This document shows positions 17,219 through 25,427 of a stretch of 64,000 nucleotides of DNA, in pieces. Source of the DNA: Rhodobacteraceae bacterium M385 (lineage in GTDB: Bacteria > Pseudomonadota > Alphaproteobacteria > Rhodobacterales > Rhodobacteraceae); the NCBI GenBank assembly GCA_025141835.1, contig CP081102.1, positions 62,001 to 126,000 on the forward strand, in the 5' to 3' direction. Made by a program: the position numbers and the translations under genes. The notes below the pieces were generated by a model. That model was not told where the DNA came from and did not search any database. It was given only the letters and a program-made list of their open reading frames with translations. Position 1 is the first letter of the stretch. Every line of letters starts with the position of its first letter.

Positions 17219-19138
17219 TTAGGCCCGCTGGCTCAGCACTTCCACCCCCAAAGTGGTGAGGACTTTCGCCACGATATCCTCGGCGTTCATCCCGGCTACG
17301 GCGTACATGTCGCGAGGGCTGGCCTGGTCGATGAAGATGTCGGGCAACACCATGGAGCGATACTTGATCCCGGTGTCGAACACGCCTTTTTCTGCCAGCA
17401 ATTGCGCGACGTGAGAGCCGAAACCACCCACAGCGCCTTCTTCGACGGTAATCAACGCCTCATGGTGGCGGGCGAGTTGCAGGATCAGCTCTTCATCCAG
17501 CGGTTTAGCAAAACGAGCGTCGGCGATGGTGGGGGTGATGCCGCGCGCCGATAGGGTTTCAGCGGCCTCTTGCACCTCTTTCAGTCGGGTGCCGAAGTTG
17601 AGGATCGCAACCCGCGAACCCTCTGAAATCATGCGACCTTTTCCAATCTCAAAGGCCGTGCCGCGTTCCGGCAATTCAACGCCAACACCTTCCCCACGGG
17701 GAAAGCGGAAGGCGCTGGGGCGGTCGTCAATTTCCAAGGCCGTGCGTACCATATGGCGCAACTCGGCCTCATCGGCGGCGGCCATCACGACCATGCCGGG
17801 AAGGTTGGTCATGTAACTGATGTCGTAGCTGCCCGCATGGGTGCAGCCATCGGCCCCCACAAGTCCCGCCCGGTCAATTGCGAAGCGCACGGGCAGGCGT
17901 TGAATGGCCACGTCATGGACGATCTGGTCATAGCCCCGTTGCAGGAAGGTGGAATAGATCGCGGCGAAAGGCTTCAGCCCGCCCGCTGCCATGCCTGCGG
18001 CAAAAGTCACCCCATGTTGCTCGGCAATTCCCACGTCAAAACAACGGCTTGGGAACCGCTCGGCGAAAAGATCAAGGCCCGTCCCATCGGGCATTGCGGC
18101 GGTAACAGCGACGATTTTGGGGTCGTCTTCGGCCTCGGCAATCAGGGATTGCGCGAACACTTTGGTGTAGCTCGGCGCGTTAGAGGGGGCTTTGACCTGC
18201 TCTCCAGTGGCGATGTTGAACTTGGCTGTGGCGTGGCCCCGATCGGCGCGATGCTCTGAGTATCCCTTGCCCTTTTTGGTGATCGCATGGATCAGAATCG
18301 GCCCATCGGCGCGAGATTTTACGGTCCGCAGGACGGACAGGAGGCTCTCCATATCATGGCCATCAATCGGCCCGACGTAGGAAAAGCCCAACTCCTCAAA
18401 CAAGGTGCCACCGACAGTAGCGGATTTCAGAAGCTCCTTCGCGCGGCGGGCACCCTCTTGGAAAGGTTCGGGTAAAAGGGACACGGCACCCTTCGCGGCG
18501 GCCTTGAATTCCTGAAACGGAGCACCTGCGTAAAGCCTTGATAAATAGGAAGACATTGCGCCTGTTGGTGGGGCGATGGACATCTCGTTGTCGTTAAGGA
18601 TCACGATAAGGCGCTTGCCCAGATGGCCCGCGTTGTTCATCGCCTCAAACGCCATGCCGCCAGACATGGCCCCATCGCCAATCACGGCAATCGCATCGCC
18701 ATGGCCGGTATCGCTATCCCCGCCCAAATCACGGGCGACGGCGAAACCGAGGGCCGCAGAAATCGAGGTCGAAGAATGCGCCGCGCCAAAAGGATCGTAA
18801 GCAGATTCTGAGCGTTTGGTGAAACCCGACAAGCCGTCTTTCTGGCGGATGGTCAGCATTTGCTCGCGCCGCCCCGTCAGGATCTTGTGGGGGTAGCATT
18901 GGTGCGACACGTCCCAAATCAGCTTGTCACGGGGCGTATCAAAGATCGCGTGCAGCGCGACAGTCATTTCCACGACGCCCAAACCCGCCCCGAAATGGCC
19001 GCCGGTTTGACTGACGGTCCAAATCATCTCGGCCCGCAATTCATCGGCCAGCCGCTTCAGATCAGCATCGCCCAACCCCTTGAGGTCATGGGGAGAGTTC
19101 ACCTTATCCAGCAATGGTGTCGTCGGGCGCTCGCTCAT
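17219..19138 (-). CDS. dxs: 1-deoxy-D-xylulose-5-phosphate synthase
   Basis: A 639-residue thiamine-diphosphate enzyme joining pyruvate and glyceraldehyde 3-phosphate in the first step of the MEP isoprenoid pathway. It has the ThDP motif GDGAMSGGMAFEA with a later NDNEMSIAPP, HVSHQCYPHKILTGRR near the start, and the transketolase pyrimidine domain (FDVGIAEQHGVTFAAGMA). AAAGGCTAGCCCA precedes the ATG. It is followed downstream by nothing on its strand and preceded by ispA 17 bases away, so it is the last gene of the HDAC-xseB-ispA-dxs unit. Full length. Confidence 0.95.
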   Translation of the reverse strand: MSERPTTPLLDKVNSPHDLKGLGDADLKRLADELRAEMIWTVSQTGGHFGAGLGVVEMTVALHAIFDTPRDKLIWDVSHQCYPHKILTGRREQMLTIRQKDGLSGFTKRSESAYDPFGAAHSSTSISAALGFAVARDLGGDSDTGHGDAIAVIGDGAMSGGMAFEAMNNAGHLGKRLIVILNDNEMSIAPPTGAMSSYLSRLYAGAPFQEFKAAAKGAVSLLPEPFQEGARRAKELLKSATVGGTLFEELGFSYVGPIDGHDMESLLSVLRTVKSRADGPILIHAITKKGKGYSEHRADRGHATAKFNIATGEQVKAPSNAPSYTKVFAQSLIAEAEDDPKIVAVTAAMPDGTGLDLFAERFPSRCFDVGIAEQHGVTFAAGMAAGGLKPFAAIYSTFLQRGYDQIVHDVAIQRLPVRFAIDRAGLVGADGCTHAGSYDISYMTNLPGMVVMAAADEAELRHMVRTALEIDDRPSAFRFPRGEGVGVELPERGTAFEIGKGRMISEGSRVAILNFGTRLKEVQEAAETLSARGITPTIADARFAKPLDEELILQLARHHEALITVEEGAVGGFGSHVAQLLAEKGVFDTGIKYRSMVLPDIFIDQASPRDMYAVAGMNAEDIVAKVLTTLGVEVLSQRA

Positions 19139-19155
19139 TGGGCTAGCCTTTGTAA

Positions 19156-20022
19156 TTACTTGTCACGTGTCACTATATAGTGCGCCAAATCGCGAAGCGT
19201 CTGCGCCTTATCGCCATAGGGCTGAAGCGCCGCAGTAGCCTCTGCGAGGAGGGCTTGGGAGCGGGCCTTGGCCCCGGAAAGCCCGAGGAGAGACACGAAC
19301 GTCGCCTTTCCTGCATCAGCGTCCTTGCGCAGAGCCTTCCCCGCAAGCGCCGCATCGCCTTCGACATCCAGAATGTCATCGGCAATCTGAAACGCGAGGC
19401 CAATGGCACGGGCATAAGCCCGCAACGGCGCGGGATCAGCGTGGCCAAGCACCGCGCCCGCAAGGGCGGGCCATTCGATCAGACGGCCCGTCTTGTTGGC
19501 TTGCAGATCGGTGATTTCTTCTAGCGTCAGAGGGCGTCCGGCAGTTTCCGCTGCAATATCTTGGGCTTGGCCCAAAACCATCCCCTGCGCGCCGCTCGCT
19601 TTCGCGAGGCTTGCGCACAAGGCCACCCGCTCCTCCGCCGTGCCGGCGTCCTCGCCGCTTATTAACTCGAACGCGAAGGTTTGCAGCGCATCGCCGGCCA
19701 ATACGGCTGTCGCCTCGTTCCATTTCTTGTGAACCGTGGGTTGGCCCCGGCGCAGGTCGTCGTCGTCCATGCAGGGCAGATCATCGTGGACGAGGCTATA
19801 GGCGTGCAAGCATTCCACCGCCGCCGCCGCATATAGGGCACGCTCCTGCGGCACGTCAAAAAGCGCCGCGCTTTCCAACACCAGAAACCCACGAAGGCGC
19901 TTACCGCCACCTACGGCATAGCGCATGCCGCGGGCGATATCGTCATCGCCAAATTGCGCCATTTGCGCAGTCAGGAAGTCGCCAATGCGCGTTTGCGCAT
20001 CGCTCAGGGCCGTCTCGAACAC
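19156..20022 (-). CDS. ispA: Polyprenyl (farnesyl/geranyl) diphosphate synthase
   Basis: A 288-residue short-chain prenyltransferase condensing IPP with DMAPP/GPP. The first aspartate-rich motif is DDLPCMDDDDLRRGQPT and the second DDILD (in FQIADDILDVEGD). GGGKRLRGFLVLESA is the IPP-binding block. It begins with GTG at 20022, three bases after the xseB stop. Its products feed quinones, undecaprenyl phosphate or carotenoids. The order xseB-ispA-dxs is conserved in many bacteria, which supports the assignment. Chain length (C15 versus C10) cannot be proven from sequence. Confidence 0.93.
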   Translation of the reverse strand: MFETALSDAQTRIGDFLTAQMAQFGDDDIARGMRYAVGGGKRLRGFLVLESAALFDVPQERALYAAAAVECLHAYSLVHDDLPCMDDDDLRRGQPTVHKKWNEATAVLAGDALQTFAFELISGEDAGTAEERVALCASLAKASGAQGMVLGQAQDIAAETAGRPLTLEEITDLQANKTGRLIEWPALAGAVLGHADPAPLRAYARAIGLAFQIADDILDVEGDAALAGKALRKDADAGKATFVSLLGLSGAKARSQALLAEATAALQPYGDKAQTLRDLAHYIVTRDK

Positions 20023-20025
20023 GCC

Positions 20026-20268
20026 TTACAGACCCTCAACCGGGGTCGCACCTTTGGGCTGGCCGTTGGCGTCCAATGTGATCTGCGCGACCTTTTCTTC
20101 GGCCTCTTTCAGCTTCGCTTCGCAGCGGGCCTTCAGGGCTGCACCACGTTCATAAAGCTTGATGGAATCTTCCAGCGCCACGTCGCCCCGATCCAGTTGG
20201 GTCACGACCTGCTCTAGCTCGCGGATCGCGTCTTCGAAGCTCATTTCCTCGATGGGTTTATCGGTCAT
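20026..20268 (-). CDS. xseB: Exodeoxyribonuclease VII small subunit
   Basis: An 80-residue helical protein with the XseB signature SFEDAIRELEQVVTQLDRGDVALEDSIKLYERGAAL. It binds the XseA subunit (not in this window) to form the single-strand exonuclease VII. GGAGGACCACG gives a strong ribosome site for the ATG at 20268. It overlaps the end of the upstream HDAC-family gene by 11 bases and runs three bases before ispA, so translation is coupled on both sides. Confidence 0.93.
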   Translation of the reverse strand: MTDKPIEEMSFEDAIRELEQVVTQLDRGDVALEDSIKLYERGAALKARCEAKLKEAEEKVAQITLDANGQPKGATPVEGL

Positions 20269-21181
20269 CGTGGTCCTCCAACTCTGTCACATGGGCAAGC
20301 ACGCCGTCGCCGAGCCCCTGAAGATCATACCCGCCCTCCAAAGTCGAGACGATGCGGCCTTCGCAAAGCTCTTCGGCAAGCGTCACCAGTTCCCGCGTGA
20401 CCCAGGCAAAATCCTCATCCTCCCAATTCAGATTGGCGAGGGGATCACGGGTATGGGCATCAAACCCCGCAGAGATCAGGATCAACTCGGGGGCGAACTC
20501 ACGCAGGCGCGGGAAAACATGACTCTCATAGCGTGACCGCATCGCTTGCCCATCTGATCCGGGGGGCAACGGCAGGTTCATCACATTGTCAGAGGCGCCC
20601 CGTTCATGGACCGCACCCGAACCGGGATAGAGCGGTATCTGATGAGAGGAAATGAACAGCGCCCGAGGTTCACCCCAAAGGATATCTTGGGTGCCGTTGC
20701 CGTGGTGAACGTCAAAATCAACCACAGCCACACGGGACAACCCATGGCGTTCCAGCGCGTGACGGGCGGCGATGGCGATATTGCCGAACAGGCAGAACCC
20801 CATGGCACGGGTCTTTTCGGCATGGTGACCGGGTGGGCGCGTGGCCACAAAGGCGCGCTTATGGGCACCGGACAGGACACGATCTACGGCCAGAAGACAG
20901 CCACCAACGCCGCGCATCGCGGCTTCCCACGTGCCCGGCGACGCACTGGTATCGGCGTCGATCTGAACCATCCCGGCCTCGGGCATCGCGTTGCGCAGGG
21001 CGTCAATGTAGCTTTGTGGGTGACACAGGGCGATGTCGTCTTCCGTGGCCAAGGGAGCCTCTACCCTGTCGGCCTCTACCTCGGCCAAAACGGCGAAAAC
21101 AGTCTCTAACCGGGCGATACGCTCTGGATGGCCATCGGGCATCTCGTGCTGAAGGCCGCTGGGGTTGTTGATAATCAGCAT
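20258..21181 (-). CDS. Histone deacetylase family amidohydrolase
   Basis: A 307-residue zinc amidohydrolase of the class II HDAC/acetylpolyamine amidohydrolase superfamily. Motifs include RPPGHHAEKTRAMGFCLFGN, the metal site DFDVHHGNGTQ and SAGFDAHTRDPLANL. The bacterial substrate is unknown; acetylpolyamines or other acetyl-amides are likely. It overlaps xseB by 11 bases and probably leads the isoprenoid operon. The start at 21181 has only a weak Shine-Dalgarno, and the two 39-bp tandem repeats lie just upstream. Confidence 0.88.
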   Translation of the reverse strand: MLIINNPSGLQHEMPDGHPERIARLETVFAVLAEVEADRVEAPLATEDDIALCHPQSYIDALRNAMPEAGMVQIDADTSASPGTWEAAMRGVGGCLLAVDRVLSGAHKRAFVATRPPGHHAEKTRAMGFCLFGNIAIAARHALERHGLSRVAVVDFDVHHGNGTQDILWGEPRALFISSHQIPLYPGSGAVHERGASDNVMNLPLPPGSDGQAMRSRYESHVFPRLREFAPELILISAGFDAHTRDPLANLNWEDEDFAWVTRELVTLAEELCEGRIVSTLEGGYDLQGLGDGVLAHVTELEDHDDR

Positions 21182-21204
21182 CGGTTCACGGGAGTCCTGT
21201 TTTA

Positions 21205-21279
21205 ATGCGCTACCGCCCTTCGGGCTACTTGAGCGCGGATTTTATGCGCTACCGCCCGTCGGGCTACTTGAGCGCGGTG
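21205..21279. repeat. Two tandem 39-bp units, each a nested palindrome
   Basis: Units at 21205-21240 and 21244-21279 differ at only a couple of positions and repeat with a 39-base period. Each contains an outer stem GCGCT/AGCGC and an inner stem GCCC/GGGC around a 3-base loop. They sit between the petR stop and the HDAC-family gene start. Read on the plus strand they would encode a repeated RYRPSGYLSA peptide, but I see no ribosome site or gene there. A role as petR terminator or as a mobile palindromic repeat is inferred. Confidence 0.8.
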
Positions 21280-21301
21280 ATTTCCCACCGCCCAAGCCCG
21301 G

Positions 21302-22012
21302 TCAATCGGGCGAAAGCATGTAACCCGCGCCGCGCACGGTTTGCAGGTAGCGAGGCTGCTTTGGGTTCATTTCAATCTTGCGGCGCAGTCGCGTGATCTG
21401 CACATCGACAGCGCGTTCCTGCACTGGTTCTCCGCCGACCTTGTCCCGGTTCAGCAGGCTCACAAGCTCTCCGCGCGACAGGGCCTCGGTGGGCTGATGG
21501 GCGAAAATGCGCATCAGCGCTGCCTCGGTCGCAGTAAGTCGGACGGGATCTTTACCCTGCCACAACTCTCCACGTTCAATATCATATCGCACCGGCCCAA
21601 GGTGGAGGACTTGCGGCACCGTCGCATCTTCCACCGGGGCGGGCATCCGCCTCAGGATTGCATTGATGCGGAGCAACAGCTCTTTCGGCTCGAACGGCTT
21701 GGCAAGGTAGTCGTCGGCCCCTGCCTCCAACCCTTCGATCCGGTCGCCAGACTCTCCGTTGGCGGTAAGCAGAAGGATCGGTGTGGCCGCCGTCGTGCGA
21801 ATATCACGACACAAGCTTAATCCATCTTCTCCGGGCATCATCACGTCCAGCACGATCATGTCAAAGCTCAACCCCGCCAAAAGCACCCTTGCTTGAGCGG
21901 CGTTGCGCGCGCCTGTAGCCATAAATCCGTTACGCATCAGGAACTTCTGAAGAAGCGTGCGAATACGCTCGTCGTCATCGACGATCAGAAGATGGGCGCC
22001 GATATCTGTCAT
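21302..22012 (-). CDS. petR: OmpR/PhoB-type response regulator (PetR-like)
   Basis: A 236-residue two-domain regulator. The receiver domain has DDDE at 13-16, the phospho-acceptor Asp in MIVLDVMMPGEDG and the conserved Lys in YLAKPFEPKELL. A winged-helix DNA-binding domain follows (VRLTATEAALMRIFAHQPTEALSRGELV ... RAVDVQITRLRRKIE ... VRGAGYML). It overlaps the upstream MarR gene by ATGA, the petP-petR arrangement known from Rhodobacter capsulatus, where the pair is needed for cytochrome bc1 gene expression. No sensor kinase gene is next to it, as in that organism. Gene name is by synteny and similarity. Confidence 0.85.
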   Translation of the reverse strand: MTDIGAHLLIVDDDERIRTLLQKFLMRNGFMATGARNAAQARVLLAGLSFDMIVLDVMMPGEDGLSLCRDIRTTAATPILLLTANGESGDRIEGLEAGADDYLAKPFEPKELLLRINAILRRMPAPVEDATVPQVLHLGPVRYDIERGELWQGKDPVRLTATEAALMRIFAHQPTEALSRGELVSLLNRDKVGGEPVQERAVDVQITRLRRKIEMNPKQPRYLQTVRGAGYMLSPD

Positions 22013-22518
22013 TGGTTCTGTTCCACACCCTCAAGGTAGTGGCGGCGCATGTCCGGGTCCATCATCTCTTCCAAGACAGCGCGAAAACCTGACACGGCAT
22101 CGGGGCCGGCGTTGCGAAAAGCCGCCCTTAACCGATTACGCTGCGCTTCACTCAAGGCGCGTTCCAGCGTTTCGCCCTCTGATGTCAGGAACAAGTGCCG
22201 CTCTCGCTTATCGCGGGTGCCCACGCGGGCCTCAACCAAACCATCCTCAATCAAGGCACGTAGAACCCGGTTCAGGGATTGCTTCGTCACCCCAAGGATC
22301 GACAGCAGGTTGTTCACCGTCGTTCCCGGCGTTCTGTTAATGAAATGGATCGCCCGGTGGTGAGCGCGGCCATAGCCACGCTCGGCCAGGATCATGTCAG
22401 GGTCGGCGGTAAACCCCCGATATGCAAAAAACATCGCTTCACTGCCACGGCGCAATTGTTCGTCGGTGAGGAATAGCAAACTATCCCCCCGCCCCATGGC
22501 TGCGCCTCGATCTGACAT
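22009..22518 (-). CDS. petP: MarR family transcriptional regulator (PetP-like)
   Basis: A 169-residue winged-helix regulator: GYGRAHHRAIHFINRTPGTTVNNLLSILGVTKQSLNRVLRALIEDGLVEAR is the MarR DNA-binding core, with the wing TRDKRERHLFLTSEGE. The start is set by GAAAGGGGGG before the ATG at 22518. It is coupled to petR by a four-base overlap. A 6-7-6 perfect inverted repeat at 22548-22566, 30 bases upstream of the start, is a good candidate for an autoregulatory site. Function in cytochrome gene control is inferred from the R. capsulatus pair. Confidence 0.85.
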   Translation of the reverse strand: MSDRGAAMGRGDSLLFLTDEQLRRGSEAMFFAYRGFTADPDMILAERGYGRAHHRAIHFINRTPGTTVNNLLSILGVTKQSLNRVLRALIEDGLVEARVGTRDKRERHLFLTSEGETLERALSEAQRNRLRAAFRNAGPDAVSGFRAVLEEMMDPDMRRHYLEGVEQNQ

Positions 22519-22547
22519 GACCCCCCCTTTCTTGTTTTTCCCAGTTT

Positions 22548-22566
22548 AAGTCAGCCTTGTTGACTT
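22548..22566. promoter_or_regulatory. Inverted repeat AAGTCA-N7-TGACTT upstream of petP
   Basis: A perfect 6-base inverted repeat with a 7-base spacer, 30 bases before the petP start in the region shared with divergent ilvE. Its size suits a dimeric MarR or response-regulator site. Binding by PetP or PetR is inferred only. Confidence 0.45.
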
Positions 22567-22687
22567 TCCAAGAATCAATTGCTAGCCAAACTGACGAATT
22601 GCGTAACTTTATGACCGAAACGGACCCATACCACGCAACTTTTGAAAACACCGCCTAGGATTTGGGCAACATTGAAGGACGAGACCA

Positions 22688-23554
22688 ATGGCAGCATATG
22701 ACGACAGGGACGGCGTGATCTGGATGGACGGCAAGCTCGTCGACTGGCGCTCTGCCAATGTCCACTTGATGAGCCACGCCTTGCATTACGCCTCCTCCGT
22801 GTTTGAGGGCGAGCGCGCCTATAACGGCAAGATCTTCGAAAGCCGCAAGCATTCCGAACGGTTGCGCTATTCCGCCTCTTGCCTCGATTTTGAAATCCCC
22901 TTCACGGTGGATGAAATTGAAGCGGCGAAATACGAGGTCATGAAGGCCAACAACCTGACCGACGCCTACATCCGTGCCGTCGCATGGCGCGGTGCGGGTG
23001 AAGACATGGGCGTCAGCTCGGCGCGCAACCCTGTCCGCTTTGCCATCGCCGCATGGGAATGGGGCAGCTACTACGGCGACGCGAAGATGAAGGGTGCGAA
23101 GCTTGATATTAGCAAGTGGAAGCGTCCCTCACCCGAGACGATCCCGGTCCACGCCAAGGCCGCGGGCCTCTATATGATCTGCACGACCTCCAAGCACGCG
23201 GCCGAAGCCAAAGGCTGCTCCGACGCGCTGTTCATGGACTACCGCAACTACGTGGCCGAAGCGACGGGGGCGAATATCTTCTTCGTCAAAGACGGAGAGG
23301 TGCATACCCCAACGGCGGACGTGTTCCTGAACGGCATCACCCGCCAGACGGTCATCGGGATGCTGCAAGAGAAGCAGATCAAGGTGCACGAACGCCACAT
23401 CATGCCGGAAGAACTGGAAAGCTTCGAGCAGTGCTGGCTAACCGGCACCGCAGCCGAGGTGACGCCCGTGGGCAGCATCGCAGACTACAACTTCGAAGTC
23501 GGCGCTCTGACCCGTGACATCGCAGAGAGCTACGAGAAGCTCGTGCGGGCGTAA
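22688..23554 (+). CDS. ilvE: Branched-chain amino acid aminotransferase
   Basis: A 288-residue class IV PLP aminotransferase performing the last step of leucine, isoleucine and valine synthesis. It has the HALHYASSVFEGERAY block, the catalytic Lys region AAGLYMICTTSKHAAEAKGCSDALFMD (Lys near residue 163) and EATGANIFFVKDG followed by NGITRQTVIG. AAGGACGAGACCA precedes the ATG at 22688. It stands alone, divergent from petP, and is followed by a clear intrinsic terminator at 23575-23606. Confidence 0.93.
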   Translation: MAAYDDRDGVIWMDGKLVDWRSANVHLMSHALHYASSVFEGERAYNGKIFESRKHSERLRYSASCLDFEIPFTVDEIEAAKYEVMKANNLTDAYIRAVAWRGAGEDMGVSSARNPVRFAIAAWEWGSYYGDAKMKGAKLDISKWKRPSPETIPVHAKAAGLYMICTTSKHAAEAKGCSDALFMDYRNYVAEATGANIFFVKDGEVHTPTADVFLNGITRQTVIGMLQEKQIKVHERHIMPEELESFEQCWLTGTAAEVTPVGSIADYNFEVGALTRDIAESYEKLVRA

Positions 23555-23574
23555 ACTGCCACCCCAAGACATCG

Positions 23575-23606
23575 AAAGCCCCGCACCCAGCCGTGTGGGG
23601 CTTTTT
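23575..23606 (+). terminator. Rho-independent terminator of ilvE
   Basis: A GC-rich hairpin (AAAGCCCCGCAC / GTGTGGGGCTTT around CCAGCC) runs into TTTTT, 20 bases after the ilvE stop. Confidence 0.85.
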
Positions 23607-23675
23607 CGTTTGAAGACCACCGCCCGGTCGGATCAATCTGTCCACACAATAATAATCCAGCGCAGGAGGCAAACA

Positions 23676-24077
23676 ATGGGCGACAGGGCGAATGGCACAT
23701 GCCTTTGCGGCGCGGTGCGCTTTCGTATCGACGGCGCGTTCGAGCATTTCTTCCTGTGCCATTGCACGCGGTGCCGGAAGGACAGCGGCTCGGCCCATTC
23801 AGCGAACCTCTTCTCCACCTCGGCACAGCTCGAATGGCTGGCGGGCGCAGATCTTGTTGCGGTCTTCCAACTGCCGGAAACGCGCCACGTCAGGGCTTTT
23901 TGCACCAGCTGCGGTTCGGGCATGCCTGTGGCGCAGGAGGGCCTTCTGTCAGTTCCCGCCGGCGCCCTCGATACAGAAGTCGCCCTGAGGCCCGAGGCGC
24001 ATATCTGCACCGGCTCACGGGCTAGGTGGGACGATGCGTTGCACATGATACCCTGCATCGACGGGTTACCTGAGTGA
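23676..24077 (+). CDS. GFA family zinc protein
   Basis: A 133-residue member of the GFA (glutathione-dependent formaldehyde-activating enzyme)/CENP-V fold. It shows the zinc cysteines CLCGAVRF, FLCHCTRCRKDSGS and FCTSCGSGMP. AGGAGGCAAACA is a strong ribosome site for the ATG at 23676. Despite the family name, most such proteins have no proven activity, so a carbon-sulfur lyase or glutathione-linked role is only a guess. It has no partner gene nearby. Confidence 0.85.
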   Translation: MGDRANGTCLCGAVRFRIDGAFEHFFLCHCTRCRKDSGSAHSANLFSTSAQLEWLAGADLVAVFQLPETRHVRAFCTSCGSGMPVAQEGLLSVPAGALDTEVALRPEAHICTGSRARWDDALHMIPCIDGLPE

Positions 24078-24167
24078 GGTGGGCGGATGCAGCCTTTCCG
24101 CTAGGCCACGCAGGTTTTTCACGTGCCACCGCTTGACCGCAGCAGCACCAAACCCCACCATCTCTAC

Positions 24168-24509
24168 ATGGCAATCCAGTTCCAGCCCACCGGCGGCACC
24201 GTAACCCACAACCAAGTGGCCTTTCACCGCACCGAACTCGGCCCCATCCTCGGCCTCTACGGGCGCATGGTCGCCGCAGGCGAATGGCGTGATTACGGGA
24301 TCAGCCACCTGCAAGACGTTGCCGTCTTCTCCATCTTCAAGCGCTCGGCTGAAAACCCGATCTACCGGATCGAGAAACGCCCAAAACTGCGCGAGAAACA
24401 GGGGCAATATGCTGTCATCGGCATGGACGGCCGCATCCTGAAGCGTGGCCACGACCTAAAGACCGTCCTTCGGGTCCTGGAGCGCAAAATGATCCGGGTC
24501 GTGGATTAA
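24168..24509 (+). CDS. DUF2794 family protein
   Basis: A conserved alphaproteobacterial protein of unknown function. The core VAFHRTELGPILGLYGRMVAAGEWRDYGISHLQDVAVFSIFKRSAENPIYRIEKRPKLREKQG matches the DUF2794 family, and the tail GRILKRGHDLKTVLRVLERKMIRVVD completes it. I chose the ATG at 24168 (113 aa), the usual length; an in-frame GTG at 24123 would add 15 residues with no family likeness. Neither start has a good Shine-Dalgarno. No signal peptide or membrane segment is seen, so it is probably cytoplasmic. Confidence 0.85.
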   Translation: MAIQFQPTGGTVTHNQVAFHRTELGPILGLYGRMVAAGEWRDYGISHLQDVAVFSIFKRSAENPIYRIEKRPKLREKQGQYAVIGMDGRILKRGHDLKTVLRVLERKMIRVVD

Positions 24510-24590
24510 ATCCACACCACCGCAATCGCGCTCCCTCCTTCATCTTGGCAAATACACCTCCCCCCGGAGGGTCGGCTTGCCGCAAACACC

Positions 24591-25427
24591 CTACCCCAGC
24601 GATAAGCGCTTACGCGATGTAATCGGGCCGTACTCATTGGCCTCAATCCGCGCGGCGGCGTCCTTCAACGGTTCATAGGCGGTGGACATATGGTGAGCGT
24701 TTGCGTGCAACAACATGCGGTCGCTCGCCATCATGCCCACATGGCCCTTCCAGAAAATCAGATCGCCGCGCTTCAACGCCTCATCGCTGGGGATATCCTC
24801 CCCCAGTGCCGCCTCTTGTTGGTCACTGTCTCTGGGGCAATCGACACCGCAGGCAATTAAACAGGCCTGCACCAAGCCGCTACAATCAATCCCCCATCGG
24901 CTGGTCCCCCCCCAAAGATAGGGCGTTCCCAGAAACAGATCCGCAATCCCCACCGGGTCCGAAAACCGGGCCTTAATCGGCATAAGATGTTGCGAGGGCA
25001 TGAAATGCCCGGTGTGTATACGCTTATAGTCGCCGCTTTCCCCGGTCACTTTCACCTGACTTCCGAAATAAAGGCACACATCCGGCGAAACCTTCAAATC
25101 TGCTTTCGGATACAAATGCGTCGCGGGGGAGATCACCCAATGGGTCGCGGGTTCCGCTCCCGTCAGGGCCCCTTGCAAGATGTAGCCGACGTAGCCGTCC
25201 CGCTCGGACTGGCCGAAGGCGAAACCATCTTCGGTGTCGAGCACTAGAAAACGCTCCCCAAACACCAGCTGTGAGGCGCGTGCACCGCGGGGTTTGTCAG
25301 TCAGATTGGCAATGGGCTGCTGCACCATCATCCAACGCCCTTCCGAGTAACGCTCGGCCTCGACCGTTCCGTTCAAAGAGGTATGGGCAACGCGGCCATT
25401 GTAGGGGGTCGTACGGGGATCGCTCAT
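24591..25427 (-). CDS. NlpC/P60 family peptidase with SH3-like domains
   Basis: A 278-residue C40 cysteine peptidase likely cutting peptidoglycan peptides. The N-terminal half has SH3-like segments (WMMVQQPIANLTDKPRG; LVFGERFLVLDTEDGFAFGQ). The catalytic domain has the Cys in IDCSGLVQ, the His in GHVGM and the third polar residue in the HANAHH segment. The ATG at 25427 overlaps the stop of the leucyl aminopeptidase gene (ATGA), so the two are coupled and may act together in peptide recycling. No signal peptide is evident, hinting at a cytoplasmic recycling role. Confidence 0.85.
   Translation of the reverse strand: MSDPRTTPYNGRVAHTSLNGTVEAERYSEGRWMMVQQPIANLTDKPRGARASQLVFGERFLVLDTEDGFAFGQSERDGYVGYILQGALTGAEPATHWVISPATHLYPKADLKVSPDVCLYFGSQVKVTGESGDYKRIHTGHFMPSQHLMPIKARFSDPVGIADLFLGTPYLWGGTSRWGIDCSGLVQACLIACGVDCPRDSDQQEAALGEDIPSDEALKRGDLIFWKGHVGMMASDRMLLHANAHHMSTAYEPLKDAAARIEANEYGPITSRKRLSLG

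Noticed and set aside
21205..21396. Possible small gene with a repeated RYRPSGYLSA peptide
   Set aside because: The repeat is better explained as palindromic DNA; the frame lacks a ribosome site and ends inside petR on the other strand.
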